DNA from: Ignavibacteria bacterium
Lineage (GTDB): Bacteria; Bacteroidota; Ignavibacteria; Tepidaquicellales; Tepidaquicellaceae
Direction of reading: 5' to 3'
NCBI GenBank assembly: GCA_016704345.1
Contig: JADJAH010000018.1
Location: 124,001-188,000, forward strand
Length of the DNA stretch: 64,000 bases
Below are positions 36,640 through 45,801 of the stretch, one piece after another (positions within the stretch are counted from its first letter, which is position 1; every line of letters starts with the position of its first letter). The notes below the pieces were generated by a model that did no database searches, was not told where the DNA came from, and saw only the letters and a list, made by a program, of their open reading frames with translations. A program made the translations under genes and the position numbers.

Positions 36640-39408
36640 TTATCTGTTGCTTCCTGAATTATTCTGATTTGTGCTTTTCTTCATTTCAAGAAATTCTTCA
36701 TACGACAGTTTCTTGATTTGCTTGGGCTTCAAGTCTTCCGGGATTCCTTTCGCCAATGACTCTGCATACTTCTGTCGCTCTATATCCGTAGTAAACAATG
36801 GAACGGCATCTTCATTGTTGCCGTATTCATGTGGTGATGATGGCGCTCCCGGCGGAGCTTCTCGCACAACAAAGTTTGAAGCGTTGTTGTCTGCAAGAGC
36901 AAAATCGGTGGCATCAACAAAGTAGTCACCATTGAGATCACCCGCCACATAGCCGGAAGCAAATATGTATGCGCTGTTATCTATCAGACTAAGATCCGAT
37001 CCGTCAACTCCATTGTCCTGATTGACATCTCCGGAATAGAGCCCATATCTGAATGGTGACAGATCAATGAACCGCATATTGCTGCCGTATGCCTGTGAAG
37101 ACGGATACAGGAATGTGTAACTTTGGTCTGATCCGAAAAGTACTCTTGTATAATCAAAAGCCGTTGTTCCACTCCATGTTTCAATGGAATTCCTATGCCT
37201 CAACACCAGATAATATTCCCCGCTCAAAGCTCTTGTAAAAACAAACCTCGCTGTAAGAGTTGCCGAGTCGAGAACTGCTTTGGCCGAATCTACCGAAACG
37301 CCGGGCAGATCAAATCTGCACAGCAATGCCTGAAGAGTATCCTTTATGATGTTAGTGTTTGTTGATGATCTGTAAAATCCCTGCAATGCACATAGGACAT
37401 CTACTCCGGAAACTATGCTTGGCAAAGTCTTTACACAAATGTTATCAACAAAAATGTTATTGCCAAAACCGCTTACAGCTCTAAGCCTGATTTTGTTTGT
37501 TCCTGAAGGAAGTGAGTATATCTTTGGTCTCCATTCTCTAGATGAAGGAGAGTAGGAGCTCGAAGTTGGAGGAGAGGTATTGAGTGTTCCACCGGAGTAA
37601 CTTCCATACAAAGCTGCGCGAAGTGTATAAGTCACGCCTCCGTTAGTTGAAGACTCAACGTAAAGAGAATCGGGTCCAAATGCCGGATTATTGTAAGGAG
37701 CATAGGCCTCGTCAAATGTCAAATATCTCGCATACAAAAGCGGCGGTGAAAATGTTGCAAAACTTGCCGAGATTGATTGCTCAGTCCCGTTTGGCGCAGA
37801 AAAAGAATTGAATCTTGCGGAGCCGTTGCCTGAATAAGCGCTGTTAGTTTGCCTCGACCAGTAATTTGTTCCCGGATCAAGTTCAAGATACATTGGTGCA
37901 GGCGGAAAGTTTACGCATGTGAACTCTTCGCATACTGTTTCAGGAGTGAAATCTACAGACGCTGTCCATGCCTGATATCTGTTAACACCACCGCCGTCTT
38001 CTGCCCAATAGGGCCATATTTTTCCGTTTGTGCCTGATGTAATTCCTATATAATCTCCCTGGTAACCTCCGGCAAGACCGGAGATAGGCTTAGGCTTAAA
38101 CTTGTGATCAGATATCTTAACATCAGAGAAAGTAATACCTCCGTCAGTTGATGTTGAGAGATAGATCTCCGCAGAATCATTCGCTGCAGAATTCCTCGTA
38201 CTGTAGTAGCAAACATTTACATTTCCAAGATCATCAACTCTCACAGCCGGACAGTAATCATATTCGTTTTGATCTGTGTTCTGGTTTACTTTGATTCTTG
38301 CAAAAGATGAACCATCGTTTGTGGATCTAAGCAGCACAATATCCGCAACACCCACTGCAGGCGACAGGCTCTTCTCCGCCGTAACCACATAAATCCAACC
38401 TCTTCTCGGTCCGCATGTCCTGTCCACATCAATCCTCGGAAATCCGTTCATTCTGATACCGTTTATTAGCGAGGAAGTTCTGATTCCGTTCATGTTAACT
38501 TTACGATTTGTTTCATTCGACCATGATGCTCCTCCATCATAAGATACTGCAAAGCCCAATGAATCTTCTGTAGAGTTCTGGCCATTAGACGTGCAGTTTG
38601 CCCAGACCACGTACACCTCACCATCCGGGCCTACTTTTATATCACATCCCTGATGATGATGCCCTGAAGAAGGAGGCGGACTTACGGGAGCAATTGAAGT
38701 CCATGAAACTCCGGAGTTAGTTGTGTAAGTTGCAACTATCCTGTTCAGATAAGTTCCGGAAAATTCGGTGTAAACTGTGTAAGTCCTTCCATAATAAGAA
38801 CTTGTCGGCACGTCATCAGTTGCAGTGAAATTTTTGTCAGCACCGGATGTAGCGCCGGGAAAATTCACGGGTGTTGTCCAGTTTACTCCGTTGTTTGTTG
38901 AATAACTTGCACCCATGCTGGTAGAAGTAATAAATGACATAATGAATCTTCCGTTCCTGTCAATCGCCGGCGCAGGGTCTCCCGAGTTTTTGATAGTTCC
39001 ACCGAGCGTGTCATTTCCGAACCAAGTCAATCCACCGTTCGTAGTCACATAACATCCTGTGCTAAATGTTCCCGATGGGTAAGTGTTTGCAGATGCAAAC
39101 ATTATCAGTGGATTGAAAGGATGAACCGTGATCGGAGTTTCGCTTTGTGTGCCGGCTGTTCTCGGATGCACCCGGAAGTTTGAGCTGACGGCAAATGTAC
39201 CTAAGGGAGTAATTGTAGTTTGCGGTCCGTTAGTGCTTGGAACATAACTGTCATCTCCCGGAAGCTCGGCATATTCGCCAACAGGATAAAGTCTTGCTGA
39301 AGTTCTGGGATCAACAGACCAGCGAGGGCTGTTCTGATCCTGCGCTTGCAATGATGTTGACAATAACATTACAAGAAAAAGCATTGAAAATTTCAAAGCA
39401 TTTTTCAT
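36640..39408 (-). CDS. Secreted BNR/Asp-box protein with HRNS-dockerin C-terminus and basic tail
   Basis: The start is set at 39408 (MKNALKFSMLFLVMLLSTSLQA, a proper signal peptide); a frame open to 39600 would run through the terminator of the next gene. The precursor is 922 residues. About residues 70-490 carry BNR/Asp-box repeats (STNNGVNWTTP, TNDGSSFARI) and the segment FPRIDVDRTCGPRRGWIYVV shared with four paralogues. Sialidase-type catalytic residues are not recognisable, so a binding role is safer. A jelly roll (NNIFVDNICV) and the shared module follow (HRNSIETWS; DVNQDNGVDGSD; DLNGDYFVDATD, then APPG). The C-terminal tail ends in KKLSYEEFLEMKKS, a variant of the YKEYLEMKRNE tail of its paralogues. 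Confidence 0.85.
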   Translation of the reverse strand: MKNALKFSMLFLVMLLSTSLQAQDQNSPRWSVDPRTSARLYPVGEYAELPGDDSYVPSTNGPQTTITPLGTFAVSSNFRVHPRTAGTQSETPITVHPFNPLIMFASANTYPSGTFSTGCYVTTNGGLTWFGNDTLGGTIKNSGDPAPAIDRNGRFIMSFITSTSMGASYSTNNGVNWTTPVNFPGATSGADKNFTATDDVPTSSYYGRTYTVYTEFSGTYLNRIVATYTTNSGVSWTSIAPVSPPPSSGHHHQGCDIKVGPDGEVYVVWANCTSNGQNSTEDSLGFAVSYDGGASWSNETNRKVNMNGIRTSSLINGIRMNGFPRIDVDRTCGPRRGWIYVVTAEKSLSPAVGVADIVLLRSTNDGSSFARIKVNQNTDQNEYDYCPAVRVDDLGNVNVCYYSTRNSAANDSAEIYLSTSTDGGITFSDVKISDHKFKPKPISGLAGGYQGDYIGITSGTNGKIWPYWAEDGGGVNRYQAWTASVDFTPETVCEEFTCVNFPPAPMYLELDPGTNYWSRQTNSAYSGNGSARFNSFSAPNGTEQSISASFATFSPPLLYARYLTFDEAYAPYNNPAFGPDSLYVESSTNGGVTYTLRAALYGSYSGGTLNTSPPTSSSYSPSSREWRPKIYSLPSGTNKIRLRAVSGFGNNIFVDNICVKTLPSIVSGVDVLCALQGFYRSSTNTNIIKDTLQALLCRFDLPGVSVDSAKAVLDSATLTARFVFTRALSGEYYLVLRHRNSIETWSGTTAFDYTRVLFGSDQSYTFLYPSSQAYGSNMRFIDLSPFRYGLYSGDVNQDNGVDGSDLSLIDNSAYIFASGYVAGDLNGDYFVDATDFALADNNASNFVVREAPPGAPSSPHEYGNNEDAVPLFTTDIERQKYAESLAKGIPEDLKPKQIKKLSYEEFLEMKKSTNQNNSGSNR

Positions 39409-39562
39409 CTGAATAAATTTTGTTTTGGGAATTATTTGAATCTCACCTTTGGAACTGAGGCAAATTATCACAAATGACTCCAAGAACCAATTAGACTTTT
39501 TCCGGAATTTTGGAGTTTTTAGAAAAGAGTATTGCTGAGGGATGAAGAAAGCTTTAAAGCAA

Positions 39563-39590
39563 CCTCTCCGGATTCTATACTCCGGAGAGG
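39563..39590 (-). terminator. Hairpin terminator after the 39602 gene
   Basis: CCTCTCCGG / CCGGAGAGG, nine perfect pairs with a 10-base loop, only 12 bases past the stop at 39602. Confidence 0.75.
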
Positions 39591-39601
39591 TCTGAAACAT
39601 T

Positions 39602-42022
39602 CTAAGGCCTGATTACCCCGACGAAATCAAAGGCATTGTTCAAAGCAATAGTTGCATCGCTTCCGTCTACAAACTGATCTCCGTTGAGATCAGTCAATAC
39701 ATAGCCGGTTGTGAAATTGAATGCATCATTTGTTATGAGAGAGAGGTCACTGCCGTCGATGATCCCGTCCTGGTCTATGTCGCCGCCATAGATCGCAAAA
39801 GTAAAAGGCGTAATGTCAACTTGCTTCAGGTTGTTGCCAAATGCGGCAGAAGCTGAGAAGGTAAAGTCGAAATTAGACTGCGATGTCAGAATTCTAAAAG
39901 GTCCCTGAGCAGAAGTGCTCCACGTCTCAATTGAGTTTCTGTGCTTCAAAACAACAAAGTATCTTTGATCATCTCCTATATTGTTGAAGATCAATGATGC
40001 GGTTCCTGAACTGCTCACCAAATCTCTTGCCGAATCAAGGACAGTGAATGGCGAGTTCTCACTTCTGAGTTGCACAGTTACTGTATCAGGTATCATTAGA
40101 TTTGTTGACGGATTATAAAATCCTTCAATGACTGCATCCAATTTGAAAACCTTAGACCGCTTGATCTCATTGTTAAATTGCAGACCCCATCCGTAAAGTC
40201 TTCCTGTATCGCCGCCTGCAATGTCCTGAATTCTGAGTTTCCAGAAACCCGCTGTGTTATCACCGGAGAAAACACTGTTAAGCCCAAGTGCCGGTTTAAT
40301 AACCGGACCAAAGCCTATGTATCTGTTGCTCACTAAGGCCGAGTCAGCCTGGTCATCAAAGACAGTTATGATATTGTCACCTGTTGGAAGTAAAGCCGAA
40401 TTGCTATAGACGATATTCGATTCACCATTTGGAGCAATAAGTGTTATTGTAAGATTATCAACATCGTTATGATTCAAAGCTACGAAGAAGTTAACATCAT
40501 TGATTGTCTGATCGAGAGTTATCTCCAATGAATCCTGACCCATGAAACCGGAAGTACCTATGGCAGGTATTCTTCTTGACGTTGCCTTTGAATAAAAAGC
40601 CTGCTGAAAATTTCTGCTGTCAGCTCTGTTCAGCGGTGAGACGGGAACATTTGCGGCAGTGGCTTGATTGCTGAATCTTGCATTGTTTCTGAAGCTAAGT
40701 CTCGGCCCCGGATCTGAGGAGGATGTCACATAGCCGTCAAAGTTATAGCATATATTTGCACTCGTCTGATCATTCACCTCATCTATTGATTCAAAAAGAT
40801 TATCATTTATGTCAAAGTCGCTTTTGTAGTTTGATGAAATTCTTACTTCGTCAATAAGTCCGTTAAACGTGGCTAGATTTTGTGTCCCGCCTACAAACAA
40901 TGAATCTACTCCATCTCTAACAGCTCCATTGCTCGAAAATGATTGTATCTGCCTTACACCGTTAATTGAAATCTCCCTTAATCCGGTTACTCCGTTATAT
41001 CGGAAAGCAACATGTGTCCATTGATTTAGCGGAACCTGGTTGCCCGAAAGTGTAACTGCTGTTGCATCATTGATTCTCGCTATTATGTTTCCATTATCAT
41101 AAGTCAATCTGTAATCAGTCACACTCCCGTTTGGTGTTCCCTTGTGAACAATTGTTCCCTGTGCAGTCGATCTCGGAAACAACCATGCTTCTATTGTAAT
41201 GAAGAAAGTCGGACTTGAGTTTGCATCATCCGGTCCGGCGAGATAATCGCCGGTGCCGTCAAGATCCAAGCATTCATTCAGCGATGTTGTGGCATTAGGT
41301 CTGTTGCTTTGGTTGAAGAGCAAATTAGCAGTTGAGAATCCGTTATTGCTATTTCCTGATTTGTCAGTAAGATCACTCAGTACAGTTGTTGAGTTCAAGC
41401 CCTGTAAAGTCAGAGACATTACGAGCCCTGTATATATCCCGGTATTTACTCCCAAAGAAATCCTCCTGAAGTTTGCAATTTCATTACTGCTGAGCGCCCT
41501 GTTCCATATTCTCACTTCATCCATCTTGCCGTTGAACGGACCATTGAAGCCTGTTCCAATGAGTACTGAATCTGAGCTGGTTACAGGCAACGCGCTTGTT
41601 ACTGTTGAAGAAGTGTCCAGCACACCATTCAGGAATATACTGAAAAGATTTGTAGAGGAATTGTATGTTCCTGCAACATGTGTCCATGTGTTTGCTGGCA
41701 AGACTGTTTTCCCGGTAAGTCTCGTCGTATTGTTTGTTCTGATTGCAGGCTTTCCGGCATTCAGTAATAGAGTATAGCCGCTGGAGTTTGTGCCTGCTCT
41801 TTTCTGAAGCAGTATCGCAGTGCTTCCGGAAGCATTTGGTGTGATCCACATCTCAACTGTAAAACTTCCTGTTATGTTAAGTGAAGATGAGTGCGGCACA
41901 GCTATATATTCACCTGCACCGTTAAGTTTTACTGCCTGCTGCCAGAACATTTGCGCACTTGCTTGCTGTATGCAGACAAGCACGAGCAGAACTGTAATGA
42001 AACTGTAAAATACTTTCTTCAA
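39602..42022 (-). CDS. Secreted double-LamG / P-domain protein with HRNS-dockerin C-terminus
   Basis: An 806-residue precursor with signal peptide MKKVFYSFITVLLVLVCIQQASA. Domains in order: LamG 1 (about 28-185, FTVEMWITP, TWTHVAGTYN, FNGKMDEVRIWN); LamG 2 (245-405, FFITIEAWLFP, QWTHVAFRYN, FNGLIDEVRISS); P-domain-like jelly roll (480-620, FMGQDSLEITLD, AGFWKLRIQD, GRLYGWGLQFN); HRNS domain (HRNSIETWS, AAFGNNL); EF-hand pair (DIDQDGIIDGSD, DLNGDQFVDGSD), ending VIRP. LamG and P-domains bind glycans or stabilise attached proteins; there is no enzyme here. It is the intact counterpart of the split gene 787-3212 and therefore the reference for repairing that one. Confidence 0.9.
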   Translation of the reverse strand: MKKVFYSFITVLLVLVCIQQASAQMFWQQAVKLNGAGEYIAVPHSSSLNITGSFTVEMWITPNASGSTAILLQKRAGTNSSGYTLLLNAGKPAIRTNNTTRLTGKTVLPANTWTHVAGTYNSSTNLFSIFLNGVLDTSSTVTSALPVTSSDSVLIGTGFNGPFNGKMDEVRIWNRALSSNEIANFRRISLGVNTGIYTGLVMSLTLQGLNSTTVLSDLTDKSGNSNNGFSTANLLFNQSNRPNATTSLNECLDLDGTGDYLAGPDDANSSPTFFITIEAWLFPRSTAQGTIVHKGTPNGSVTDYRLTYDNGNIIARINDATAVTLSGNQVPLNQWTHVAFRYNGVTGLREISINGVRQIQSFSSNGAVRDGVDSLFVGGTQNLATFNGLIDEVRISSNYKSDFDINDNLFESIDEVNDQTSANICYNFDGYVTSSSDPGPRLSFRNNARFSNQATAANVPVSPLNRADSRNFQQAFYSKATSRRIPAIGTSGFMGQDSLEITLDQTINDVNFFVALNHNDVDNLTITLIAPNGESNIVYSNSALLPTGDNIITVFDDQADSALVSNRYIGFGPVIKPALGLNSVFSGDNTAGFWKLRIQDIAGGDTGRLYGWGLQFNNEIKRSKVFKLDAVIEGFYNPSTNLMIPDTVTVQLRSENSPFTVLDSARDLVSSSGTASLIFNNIGDDQRYFVVLKHRNSIETWSTSAQGPFRILTSQSNFDFTFSASAAFGNNLKQVDITPFTFAIYGGDIDQDGIIDGSDLSLITNDAFNFTTGYVLTDLNGDQFVDGSDATIALNNAFDFVGVIRP

Positions 42023-42225
42023 GATTTTGATCTGTTTATTTATTTTTTCAAAAATTTGTATGGCTTCAAGGTTTGGTTAACCGGTATTCAGAAATGATCC
42101 TCTTTATGGATTTAGTTCATCCACTTAAAAACAACTTGTGGGAACAATGTACAATTAATGGTTGTGAATTTCAAATATAAGATTTTACAAACAGCTTTTA
42201 CCTGGACTTTTCTGAATGAAAAAGA

Positions 42226-42257
42226 AATAGCCGGAAGAATTGTCTCTTCCGGCTATT
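42226..42257 (-). terminator. Terminator of the 42277 gene
   Basis: AATAGCCGGAAGA / TCTTCCGGCTATT, 13 perfect pairs with a 6-base loop, 20 bases past the stop. It shares the AGCCGGAAGA core with the hairpins at 47953, 54337 and 58876. Confidence 0.85.
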
Positions 42258-42276
42258 AAAAGTAATTCAATACAAA

Positions 42277-44604
42277 CTACTTCAATGATTTATTCATGTT
42301 TTCATTTCTCTTCATTTCAAGATACTCTTTATATGTTTGCTTCTTAGGTTGTGCAACAACCTTTTGTTCAGCGGCTTCTCTTTTGCCTTCTTCATACTTT
42401 TGTCTCTGCATTTCATTTTCAAAGACAGGCGGAGCCTGATCTGATTGAATTGTTGGCGGAATCAAATTTGCTCCCGGCGGCTTTACCGCAGCTACAAAGT
42501 TCGAAGCGTTGTTGTCGGCAAAAGCGAAATCAGAACCGTCAACAAAATTGTCCCCCGTCAAATCTGTAACTATATAACCGCCGGCAAAATTTGCTGCATC
42601 ATTATCTATTATACTGACATCGCTTGCATCTACAGTGCCATCCTGATTTACATCACCGCTAAAAATTCCTCTCCAGTTTTCAGTTTGAATCAGCTGCACC
42701 ATATTATCACCGTAAGATGCACCCGGATCAATAAAGTTTTTAGAAAATGTACCCCCTCTTGTATAAGATATCGGCACGCTGCTCCACGTCTCAATGCTGT
42801 TCCTGTGCTTGACTGCAAGATAATAATTTCCTGTTAAGGCTCTGTTGAAAAGTACATTGTTCATATATGGTGAACCTGAAATAACCGACCTTGCTGAATC
42901 AACAAGTATGTAAGGTGCTACATTTTTTCGCAGATAAAAACTTACAGTATCTTCCAATCTCCAATAGGGACTTGAATTAATGAACATTCCCTGATTCATT
43001 AGTCCGGCAGTGTTTGCAACCGGTGTTGCCAAAGGTTGAATGCAAAAATTGTCTATGTATAAATTATTTGCAAAACCGCTTCTTGCTCTGAGTCTCACCT
43101 TGTTTGTACCAACAGGGAGTGAATATATCTTTGATCTCCATTGTGCAGAATTTGGAGTAAACGCACTTGCTGTAGCGGGGGCTGTATTCAATTCACCGCC
43201 GGAAGGATAAAGGCCGGCAAGTGCTGCAAGAATAGTGAAGCTGACTCCGCCGTTCGTTGAAGATTCAACATACAAGCTGTCAGGTCCGGGAAAACTAGCG
43301 CCGTAAGGAGCGTACGCTTCATCAAAGGTGAGATAAGTTCCTGCCTTTGTCGGTGCACAGTTGGTGAAGATCGATTGTGTAGTTCCTGCAGGCGCATTGA
43401 AAAAATCAAACTTTGCGCTGCCACTGCCTGTACCGTATGCACTGACGTTCTGTCTGGTCCAGTATTGAGTACCCGAATAATCAAGATCATAGAATGTTGG
43501 CGGGAATGCTGTGTTAGTGAAACCTTCACAGTCTCTCATAGAAAATGTTGTCTTTATTACAAACAGACCATTGCTTATATCGGAGCCAACGATCTTTCCT
43601 GACGGAAATACATATACTCCCCAGCATCCGTTGAAACTCGCGCTGTTGCTTGAGGGGTATGTGTCATACCATGCAGCCTCAACAGGTGCAGCGGGATTTG
43701 AAATATTTACAATTCTTATCCCCGATGAATAATGAGCTAAGACTGCATACTTCCCGTAGATCTCAACATTGTGCACAATGGAAGATGTGATACCGGTAGG
43801 CTGCCATTCAGAAACTCTTGTAATATTATCAAGGTCTTGTATGTCGTATGCGTAAAGCCTTCCGGGCGGACTGCTGATTTCATTTGTTGTAAAGATATGT
43901 GATCTGTCATCTGTGATCGCCGCATTGTGTGTTGAAACAACCTGGGTGTTATAAGCCTGCCAGTTGTCTACAAACTGTAGCGAGCTCTTATTGGCTGCAT
44001 TAATAATGCTCATTCTGCCGGAATAGACATTTGCTGTCCAGATCGTATCGTTCAATACTCTGCAGTCATGAACATACTCTGTGGTCCATTGTCCGAGTTT
44101 GACCGGGGCAGTCGGGTTTACTACGCTTACAACAGCTACTCCGCCATTTGGTGAAGCATTGCCGCCGTTGAGATATAGATAAGGACCTGATTGTGAGATC
44201 GAGTGTGTCTTTGTGTATCCGGAGTAAAACCAAGTGTTCACAAGGCTGACTGAATCCGGAAGATACTGCAGATCCATTATCTGTAGCCCGCTGTTTGTTC
44301 CTTCAGATACTACGTATGCATAGTGAGAGTAAGTTTTCATTTCGCGCCAGGAACTGTTTACGCCGGAAACAAAATCAACCTGATGAATATTTGCGGAGTC
44401 TGTTATGTCTACAAAAGATGTTCCCGTGTTCGTACCAAGAATTGCGTATTCTCTTCCGTTTGGCGCAACATATCCCCAAATCGCAGAGTAGGAACTGTAG
44501 TTGTCTAAGTTACGGAGTAAATAGGTGTTTTGATTTCCAAGCTGTGAGTAGGCTGTAGTTCCCAAGAACAAACAGCATACTGCAATTAAGAATAGTCTAT
44601 TCAT
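42277..44604 (-). CDS. Choice-of-anchor-B (LVIVD-like) secreted protein with HRNS-dockerin C-terminus and basic tail
   Basis: A 775-residue precursor with signal peptide MNRLFLIAVCCLFLGTTAYS. Residues 22-365 match the choice-of-anchor-B type propeller: YSAIWGYVAPNGREYAILG, GTSFVDITD, HNVEIYGKYAVLAHYSSGIR. That family is so named because its members carry different surface-anchoring signals at the C-terminus, so here the shared module stands where an anchor is expected. A jelly roll follows (375-550, NNLYIDNFCIQ). Then come HRNSIETWS, the EF-hand pair (DVNQDGTVDASD; DLTGDNFVDGSD) and the basic tail with ENEMQRQKYEEGKRE and KKQTYKEYLEMKRNE. Loop 2 has Thr instead of Asn at position 3, a change seen in several paralogues. 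Confidence 0.87.
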   Translation of the reverse strand: MNRLFLIAVCCLFLGTTAYSQLGNQNTYLLRNLDNYSSYSAIWGYVAPNGREYAILGTNTGTSFVDITDSANIHQVDFVSGVNSSWREMKTYSHYAYVVSEGTNSGLQIMDLQYLPDSVSLVNTWFYSGYTKTHSISQSGPYLYLNGGNASPNGGVAVVSVVNPTAPVKLGQWTTEYVHDCRVLNDTIWTANVYSGRMSIINAANKSSLQFVDNWQAYNTQVVSTHNAAITDDRSHIFTTNEISSPPGRLYAYDIQDLDNITRVSEWQPTGITSSIVHNVEIYGKYAVLAHYSSGIRIVNISNPAAPVEAAWYDTYPSSNSASFNGCWGVYVFPSGKIVGSDISNGLFVIKTTFSMRDCEGFTNTAFPPTFYDLDYSGTQYWTRQNVSAYGTGSGSAKFDFFNAPAGTTQSIFTNCAPTKAGTYLTFDEAYAPYGASFPGPDSLYVESSTNGGVSFTILAALAGLYPSGGELNTAPATASAFTPNSAQWRSKIYSLPVGTNKVRLRARSGFANNLYIDNFCIQPLATPVANTAGLMNQGMFINSSPYWRLEDTVSFYLRKNVAPYILVDSARSVISGSPYMNNVLFNRALTGNYYLAVKHRNSIETWSSVPISYTRGGTFSKNFIDPGASYGDNMVQLIQTENWRGIFSGDVNQDGTVDASDVSIIDNDAANFAGGYIVTDLTGDNFVDGSDFAFADNNASNFVAAVKPPGANLIPPTIQSDQAPPVFENEMQRQKYEEGKREAAEQKVVAQPKKQTYKEYLEMKRNENMNKSLK

Positions 44605-44746
44605 TTGCTATATTATGTTAGTTTGTTTGGGGTGGGTGAAAATAGGTAAATCAAATAGCAAAAACTAAGGAAAGCAATTCATTACCATTTGTTTGCTATT
44701 TCAAAAGACCAACTCATTTCAACTTCACCGAACCAATTTCATCATC

Positions 44747-44779
44747 AAAAAAAAAGCCGGGAAAATTTCTCCCGGCTTT
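44747..44779 (-). terminator. Terminator of the 44803 gene
   Basis: AAAGCCGGG / CCCGGCTTT, nine perfect pairs, with a long A-run on its left (U-run on the transcript), 23 bases past the stop. Confidence 0.85.
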
Positions 44780-44802
44780 TAATTTAATTCAACAATTACT
44801 TC

Positions 44803-45801
44803 TTACTTCTGAGTATTCTTGCTGAACTCATTTCTCTTCATTTCAAGATATTCTTTGTAAGTCTGTTTCTTCGGCTGGTCAACAACCTGCTGTTGTGAAC
44901 TCATTCTCTTGCCTTCTTCATATTTCTGTCTTTGTTGATCATTCTCAAATTCCGGAACAACTGAATTGTCTGATTCAACCGGTGTTGAGATGAGCGGTGA
45001 TGCTCCCGGAGGCTCAACTGCAGCTACAAAATTGGCAGCATTGTTGTCTGCCAATGCAAAGTCAGTTCCGTCAACGAAGCTGTCACCCGTAAGATCCGTT
45101 ACAACGTATCCGCCTACGAAATTAGCTGCATCGTTGTCAACACGGCCGACATCAGTTCCGTCAATTGTCTTATCCTGATTGACGTCGCCGCTGTACATGG
45201 CATAGTAAATTTGACTGGGGATAGGAGCCATGTTATTTCCGTATGACTGTCCTGCCGGGAATAAGAAGTTGTAGCTTGTATTATTACCCCTGGCATAAAA
45301 AATTCCGTTTGCACTCCAGGTAATTATAGCGTTTCTGTGTTTTACAACACGGTAATAATTTCCTGACTCAGCTCTTGGAGAATCAAAGGTTAATACATAA
45401 CTTGCATCAATCACACCTTTTCCTGAATCAACTATTACATTAGGGAAGTCCACTCTGTGATAGTAAACCCTGAAAGTATCATTTAGCACGGGAGGATTTG
45501 GATATCTCCAGATGCCCTCGGTTTGAATACCTATGGTTTGACTTACAGGATTTATCTGCAACTTTATGCATACATTGTCAATATACAGATTGTTTCCGAA
45601 ACCGCTTCTTGCTCTTAGTCTTACTTTGTTTGTTCCAACAGGAAGCAAATAGATCTTTGGCCTCCATTGTGAAGAAGTAGGAGTGAACGCTGCAGCAACT
45701 GCAGGAGCAGTATTCAGTTCACCTCCCGAAGGAAACAAACCTGCAAGCCTAGCAAGAGTTGTATAAGTTGTTCCGCCGTTTACTGAAGATTCAACGATCA
45801 A
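44803..45801 (-). CDS. BNR-type secreted protein, C-terminal part (HRNS-dockerin and tail) of a frameshifted gene
   Basis: This is the last third of a gene that begins at 47601; the intact paralogue is 48013-50814. Residues 1-85 finish the jelly roll (NNLYIDNVCIK). The HRNS domain is a variant here (KHRNAIITWS), then QSYGNNM, the EF-hand pair DVNQDKTIDGTD and DLTGDSFVDGTD, and the basic tail FENDQQRQKYEEGKR ... KKQTYKEYLEMKRNE. The frame is lost at 45811-45816: this copy reads GGTCCGGGA where the paralogue has GGTCCCGGGA, one C fewer. The Met at 45801 is internal. Confidence 0.82.
   Translation of the reverse strand: MIVESSVNGGTTYTTLARLAGLFPSGGELNTAPAVAAAFTPTSSQWRPKIYLLPVGTNKVRLRARSGFGNNLYIDNVCIKLQINPVSQTIGIQTEGIWRYPNPPVLNDTFRVYYHRVDFPNVIVDSGKGVIDASYVLTFDSPRAESGNYYRVVKHRNAIITWSANGIFYARGNNTSYNFLFPAGQSYGNNMAPIPSQIYYAMYSGDVNQDKTIDGTDVGRVDNDAANFVGGYVVTDLTGDSFVDGTDFALADNNAANFVAAVEPPGASPLISTPVESDNSVVPEFENDQQRQKYEEGKRMSSQQQVVDQPKKQTYKEYLEMKRNEFSKNTQK

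Noticed and set aside
39408..39600. Upstream start of the 36640 gene at 39600
   Set aside because: The extra 64 residues lack a signal sequence and run through the terminator of the neighbouring gene; the Met at 39408 begins a proper signal peptide.
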